From Aliterella sp. RAGGC_92 (GTDB lineage Bacteria > Cyanobacteriota > Cyanobacteriia > Cyanobacteriales > Chroococcidiopsidaceae), in NCBI GenBank assembly GCA_030826005.1, contig JAPJOW010000147.1:1-10642 (forward strand): DNA of 10,642 nt, written 5' to 3'. Below, one piece after another: positions 7,908 to 10,642 of the stretch. A program made the translations under genes and the position numbers. The notes below the pieces were generated by a model. The model searched no databases. It had not been told where the DNA came from and was given only the letters and a program-made list of their open reading frames with translations. Each line of letters starts with the position of its first letter. Position 1 is the first letter of the stretch.

Positions 7908-7949
7908 AAAGTCTTGATTTTTAAGTCTTGACTTAAAAATCAAGACTTT
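7908..7949 (+). repeat. perfect 19-bp inverted repeat between cheB and cheR
   Basis: Bases 7908-7926 are exactly complementary to 7931-7949, with loop CTTG. The stem is A+T-rich and is followed by TAAAATATTTTT. The segment AAGTCTTGA occurs twice (7909-7917 and 7923-7931), and its complement TCAAGACTT (7940-7948) could pair with either copy, giving the long stem or a shorter 9-bp hairpin with an 8-base loop. It starts 23 bases after the cheB stop and ends 32 bases before the cheR start. It may be a bidirectional terminator, an attenuator or processing site setting the cheB:cheR ratio, or a small mobile repeat. No target-site duplication is evident. Confidence 0.75.
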
Positions 7950-7981
7950 AAAATATTTTTCTTCCTGTTGCTTTTCTTTTT

Positions 7982-9844
7982 ATGAATAATCCAGAATTAA
8001 ACTCCGACTTTGAAGCGTTGCTTAACTACCTCAAACTTAATCGCGGGTTTGATTTTACAGGCTACAAGCGCCCCAGCTTAATGCGTCGCGTCCACATCCG
8101 AATGCAGTTAGCGCAAATAGAAACCTATAGTGACTACACGGATTACTTAGAAGTACATCCCGAAGAATTTTCTCACCTATTTAATACAATTTTAATTAAC
8201 GTCACCTCATTTTTTCGCGATCGCTTGGTTTGGGATTATCTAGAAAAAGAGGTTGTTCCCCAGATTGTCGCTCGTAAAAATTTTCCTACCGAGCGCCTCC
8301 GCGTATGGTGTGCGGGGTGTGCTTGGGGACAAGAAGCTTATACTTTGGCGATCGTACTAGCTGAAGTTTTAGGCATTGAGGAATTTCACCAAAAAGTAAA
8401 AATTTACGCTACCAATATAGACGAAACCGCCCTCAATCAAGCCCGCCAAGCTACCTACAACGCTAAGGAAGTAGAAGGCATCCCCCAACCACTGTTGGAG
8501 CGATATTTCAAAAAAACTCCTGAAAATTACACTGTTTGCTCAAATTTGCGCCGCTCGGTAATTTTTGGTCGTCACGATTTGCTGCAAGATCCGCCTATTT
8601 CGCACATCGACTTGCTATCTTGCCGCAATACACTGATGTATTTTAATGCGGAAACTCAGTCCAAAATTATTTCTCGGTTTCACTATTCTCTTAATGACCG
8701 CAGTTTTTTAGTATTAGGTAAAGCCGAGTTGCTACTTAGTCATAATAATTCTTTCATTCCCATAGATTTGAAAAAGCGCATATTTGCCAAGGTTGGTCAA
8801 GAAAATAAACGGGAATATTTCATGGGTAGCAATTATGACAATAACCCTGAAACTACTACTCAATCTAACAACCGTTTTTTGCGCGATGCTGCTTTTGATA
8901 TTAGTCCTAACCCTCAGATAGTTATCGATCCTAATAGGTTATTACTTTTAGCCAACGAACAAGCACGACTATTGTTTGAACTTAGTTCTAAAGACATTAA
9001 CCAACCGTTGCCAGAGTTGGAATTTTCTTCCCGCCCGATAGAATTGCGATCGCCTATCGACCAAGCGATCGGCAACCATCGTTCAATTAGTCTTAGTAAT
9101 ATTGAGGGGAAAAGCCTTAGCGGCGATTTTTATTACTTTGACGTGCAAATTACCCCCCTTTACAATCCTCAGCAAAATTTGCTCGGTGTTAGTATTATTT
9201 TTACGGAAGTTAGTCATTATAAAAAGCTCCAAGAAGAAGTCGAACACGCTAACCAAGAGCTAGAAATGGCTCACGAAGAATTGCAATCTACTAACGAAGA
9301 ATTAGAGACAACCAACGAAGAATTACAGTCTGCAAACGAAGAATTGGAGACAACTAACGAAGAATTACAGTCTACTAATGAAGAACTAGAGACAATGAAC
9401 GAAGAATTGCAGTCTTCTAACGAAGAATTGCAGTCAATTAATGCCGAGTTGCGTTTGCGTAGTGAAGAACTCAATCAAGCTAATGGTTTTTTAGAGGCAA
9501 TTTTTAATAGCTTAATTGGTGGAGTTGCCGTTTTAAATCGAGAGCTAATAGTCCAAATTTGGAATGAAAAAAATGAAGATTTATGGGGATTGCGGAGTCA
9601 AGAAGTTTTAGGACAGCACTTCATGAATTTAGATATTGGTTTACCTGTCGAACAGTTGCGTCAACCAATTCGCAATTGCTTAACTGGGGATACTAAAACC
9701 GCAGAAATTAGCGTCACTACTGTTAACCGTCGGGGTAAATCTATTAAGTGTAAAATTATTTGCACTTCTTTAGTAGGGAGATTAGATGAAATTCGCGGCG
9801 TAATTATTTTAATTGAGGAAATAGACGCATCCGCTCGCAACTAA
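7982..9844 (+). CDS. cheR: CheR-type methyltransferase fused to PAS, heptad coiled coil and PAS
   Basis: A 620-residue protein. Residues 5-272 are a CheR domain, which normally transfers methyl groups from S-adenosylmethionine to glutamates: N-terminal helical region with MRRVHIRM, NVTSFFRD (73-80), the SAM motif RVWCAGCAWGQEAYTLA (107-123), ATNIDETAL (143-151) and DLLSCRNTLMYF (210-221). Trp115 sits where Ser or Thr is usual, and Asn145 where Asp is usual for ribose contact, so activity is uncertain. A PAS-like domain spans about 300-412. Residues 415-501 are a regular coiled coil of NEELQST/NEELETT heptads, a hallmark of CheB-CheR-PAS-kinase fusion proteins, and a second PAS lies at about 502-615. 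There is no kinase domain. The start has no Shine-Dalgarno, but the next Met (34) would cut into the CheR domain. It probably pairs with the upstream CheB. Confidence 0.9.
   Translation: MNNPELNSDFEALLNYLKLNRGFDFTGYKRPSLMRRVHIRMQLAQIETYSDYTDYLEVHPEEFSHLFNTILINVTSFFRDRLVWDYLEKEVVPQIVARKNFPTERLRVWCAGCAWGQEAYTLAIVLAEVLGIEEFHQKVKIYATNIDETALNQARQATYNAKEVEGIPQPLLERYFKKTPENYTVCSNLRRSVIFGRHDLLQDPPISHIDLLSCRNTLMYFNAETQSKIISRFHYSLNDRSFLVLGKAELLLSHNNSFIPIDLKKRIFAKVGQENKREYFMGSNYDNNPETTTQSNNRFLRDAAFDISPNPQIVIDPNRLLLLANEQARLLFELSSKDINQPLPELEFSSRPIELRSPIDQAIGNHRSISLSNIEGKSLSGDFYYFDVQITPLYNPQQNLLGVSIIFTEVSHYKKLQEEVEHANQELEMAHEELQSTNEELETTNEELQSANEELETTNEELQSTNEELETMNEELQSSNEELQSINAELRLRSEELNQANGFLEAIFNSLIGGVAVLNRELIVQIWNEKNEDLWGLRSQEVLGQHFMNLDIGLPVEQLRQPIRNCLTGDTKTAEISVTTVNRRGKSIKCKIICTSLVGRLDEIRGVIILIEEIDASARN
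9272..9439 (+). repeat. 21-base tandem repeat array encoding eight heptads
   Basis: Eight 21-base units lie in frame within cheR, encoding residues 431-486. Each reads (N/H)EEL followed alternately by QSx or ETx, giving a 42-base higher-order period for the first six units. Glutamate codons GAA-GAA recur at fixed phase. Protein-level selection for a signalling coiled coil explains the repeat; the DNA similarity also allows unit gain or loss by slippage. Confidence 0.85.
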
Positions 9845-10039
9845 TAAAAGCTATCGCCAGCGATTGGCATCATGAACTTATATAAGCCTTAAAGTAGATT
9901 TAAAAATAATTATATCCCTTAATATTTAGATAGACCTAGCCATAATACCTTGTCTTAAATTTATCGCTGTTTGCTTTGATACACAACAGTAACAATAAAA
10001 AATTAAGTTAATAAATTTTTAATAAGTACCTTCAACGCT

Positions 10040-10642
10040 GTGAAAAAAGCAATTGACAAACTAAAAAATCAAATAGAAGAATTTGGACAAAAACTCAATA
10101 CTATAGGCGATCGCACGGCAGAAATTAAAGATCGGTATAATAAAGTACCTACGCCGACTCAAGAAATAATCCCTCAAGCTTTGGCGGAGTTAGAAACAGC
10201 TTTAGAAGAACTCCGCGTAGCAGAAGAAGAAATGAGGGTACAGAACGAGCAACTAGCGATCGCCAGCTTGCAAATTCAAGCCGAACGTCAACGCTATCAT
10301 AACTTATTTGAATTTGCTCCTGATGGTTACTTAGTAACAGATAGTGCGGGAGTTATCCGCGAAATTAACCGGGCGGCGGCGGAATTACTCAATGCTCCTC
10401 AAGCTTTTTTAATTGGCAAACCACTGATTAACTATGTTGAGCTAAAACAGCGTCAAGTTTTTCGCACGCGGTTAAATCAACTCCATAACACCGACAAATT
10501 GACAGAATGGGAAGTGCGTATTTGTCCGCGTCGTAAAGAAGCAATTGATATTGCTTTGACCGTAGCAATTATCCGCGACGAGGGAAGTAGACCGACAAGC
10601 TTACGCTGGCTAATGCGTGACATTACCGCTCGCAAGCTTGCG
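10040..10642 (+). CDS. coiled-coil/PAS-domain signalling protein, 3'-truncated by window edge
   Basis: An open frame of 201 codons runs from GTG 10040 to the right edge without a stop. The nearest in-frame upstream stop is TAA at 10004-10006, and no earlier ATG or GTG fits; there is no Shine-Dalgarno. Residues 1-40 are basic and polar, residues 44-86 form a coiled coil (TALEELRVAEEEMRVQNEQL), and residues 87-197 are a PAS domain (FEFAPDGYLVTD ... LMRDITARK). The phrase EELRVAEEE followed by RVQNEQL is common in multi-PAS signalling proteins. The C-terminal part is missing, so its output (histidine kinase, cyclase or other) cannot be read here. Its place after a kinase-less CheR-PAS protein makes a histidine kinase a reasonable guess. 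It is 195 bases from cheR, the largest gap in the cluster, so it may have its own promoter, though none stands out. Confidence 0.85.
   Translation, partial: MKKAIDKLKNQIEEFGQKLNTIGDRTAEIKDRYNKVPTPTQEIIPQALAELETALEELRVAEEEMRVQNEQLAIASLQIQAERQRYHNLFEFAPDGYLVTDSAGVIREINRAAAELLNAPQAFLIGKPLINYVELKQRQVFRTRLNQLHNTDKLTEWEVRICPRRKEAIDIALTVAIIRDEGSRPTSLRWLMRDITARKLA

Larger units (their letters stand above)
188..10263. repeat. dispersed HIP1 octamers (GCGATCGC), 16 copies
   Basis: Exact palindromic copies start at 188, 745, 867, 1405, 1874, 2774, 3372, 3798, 3902, 5273, 6394, 6691, 8217, 9046, 10107 and 10256. HIP1 is over-represented in many cyanobacterial genomes, so it indicates the source. All copies lie in coding sequence; none falls in the Rcp1-like gene. 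Confidence 0.9.

Noticed and set aside
9271..9474. Antisense open frame opposite the CheR coiled coil, rich in Ser, Asn and Cys repeats
   Set aside because: It is the mirror of the 21-base repeat array; the sense strand has a clear coiled-coil function, and no start signal or known domain supports the antisense product.
9845..10039. A promoter or terminator in the 195-base gap after cheR
   Set aside because: Short TTGATA, TTGTCT and CATAAT matches exist but none pair at 16-18 bases spacing; small inverted repeats near 9853-9868 are only 4-5 bp and lack a T-run.
1..10642. CRISPR arrays, tRNA, rRNA or insertion sequences
   Set aside because: No regular spacer-repeat array, cloverleaf, rRNA-like segment or transposase reading frame was seen; the only tandem repeats are inside the cheR coding sequence or the short heptads at 2620-2648.

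Overview
The window is almost certainly cyanobacterial. It holds 16 exact copies of the octamer GCGATCGC (HIP1), about one per 665 bases, which is a hallmark of many cyanobacterial genomes. Sampled coding lines run roughly 40-50% G+C, most starts lack a clear Shine-Dalgarno sequence, and the protein families (Cph1/Rcp1-type kinase and regulator, long PAS/GAF hybrid kinases, CheB with a cysteine ribbon) fit that phylum. I cannot name the genus.

The whole window is one signal-transduction cluster: six genes, all on the + strand, with gaps of about 60-195 bases. In order: (1) a PAS-PAS-PAS histidine kinase (115-2004) whose first PAS domain is only half present; (2) a single-domain Rcp1-like response regulator (2165-2593), clearly more A+T-rich than its neighbours; (3) a 1164-residue hybrid kinase with receiver, three PAS, two GAF, HisKA and ATPase domains (2654-6148); (4) a CheB-type methylesterase followed by a cysteine ribbon and a second, degenerate CheB-like domain (6232-7884); (5) a CheR-type methyltransferase fused to PAS, a regular heptad coiled coil and a second PAS (7982-9844); (6) the start of a further coiled-coil/PAS protein that runs off the right edge (from 10040, GTG start). 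No stretch over 300 bases lacks a gene. The gaps hold several inverted repeats, the best being a perfect 19-bp stem between cheB and cheR.

Genes 1-3 look like a phosphotransfer module with no DNA-binding output in view: gene 1 kinase to the Rcp1-like regulator, plus a hybrid kinase that may receive phosphate on its N-terminal receiver. Genes 4-6 resemble a split version of the CheB-CheR-PAS-kinase fusion proteins found in many bacteria. No chemoreceptor, CheA, CheW or CheY is present, so a role in classical chemotaxis is not supported here; the methylation target is unknown. Most domains are known families. The unusual points are the inactive-looking second CheB domain, altered SAM-site residues in CheR, the half PAS domain, and the strong cheB-cheR hairpin with a possible alternative fold.
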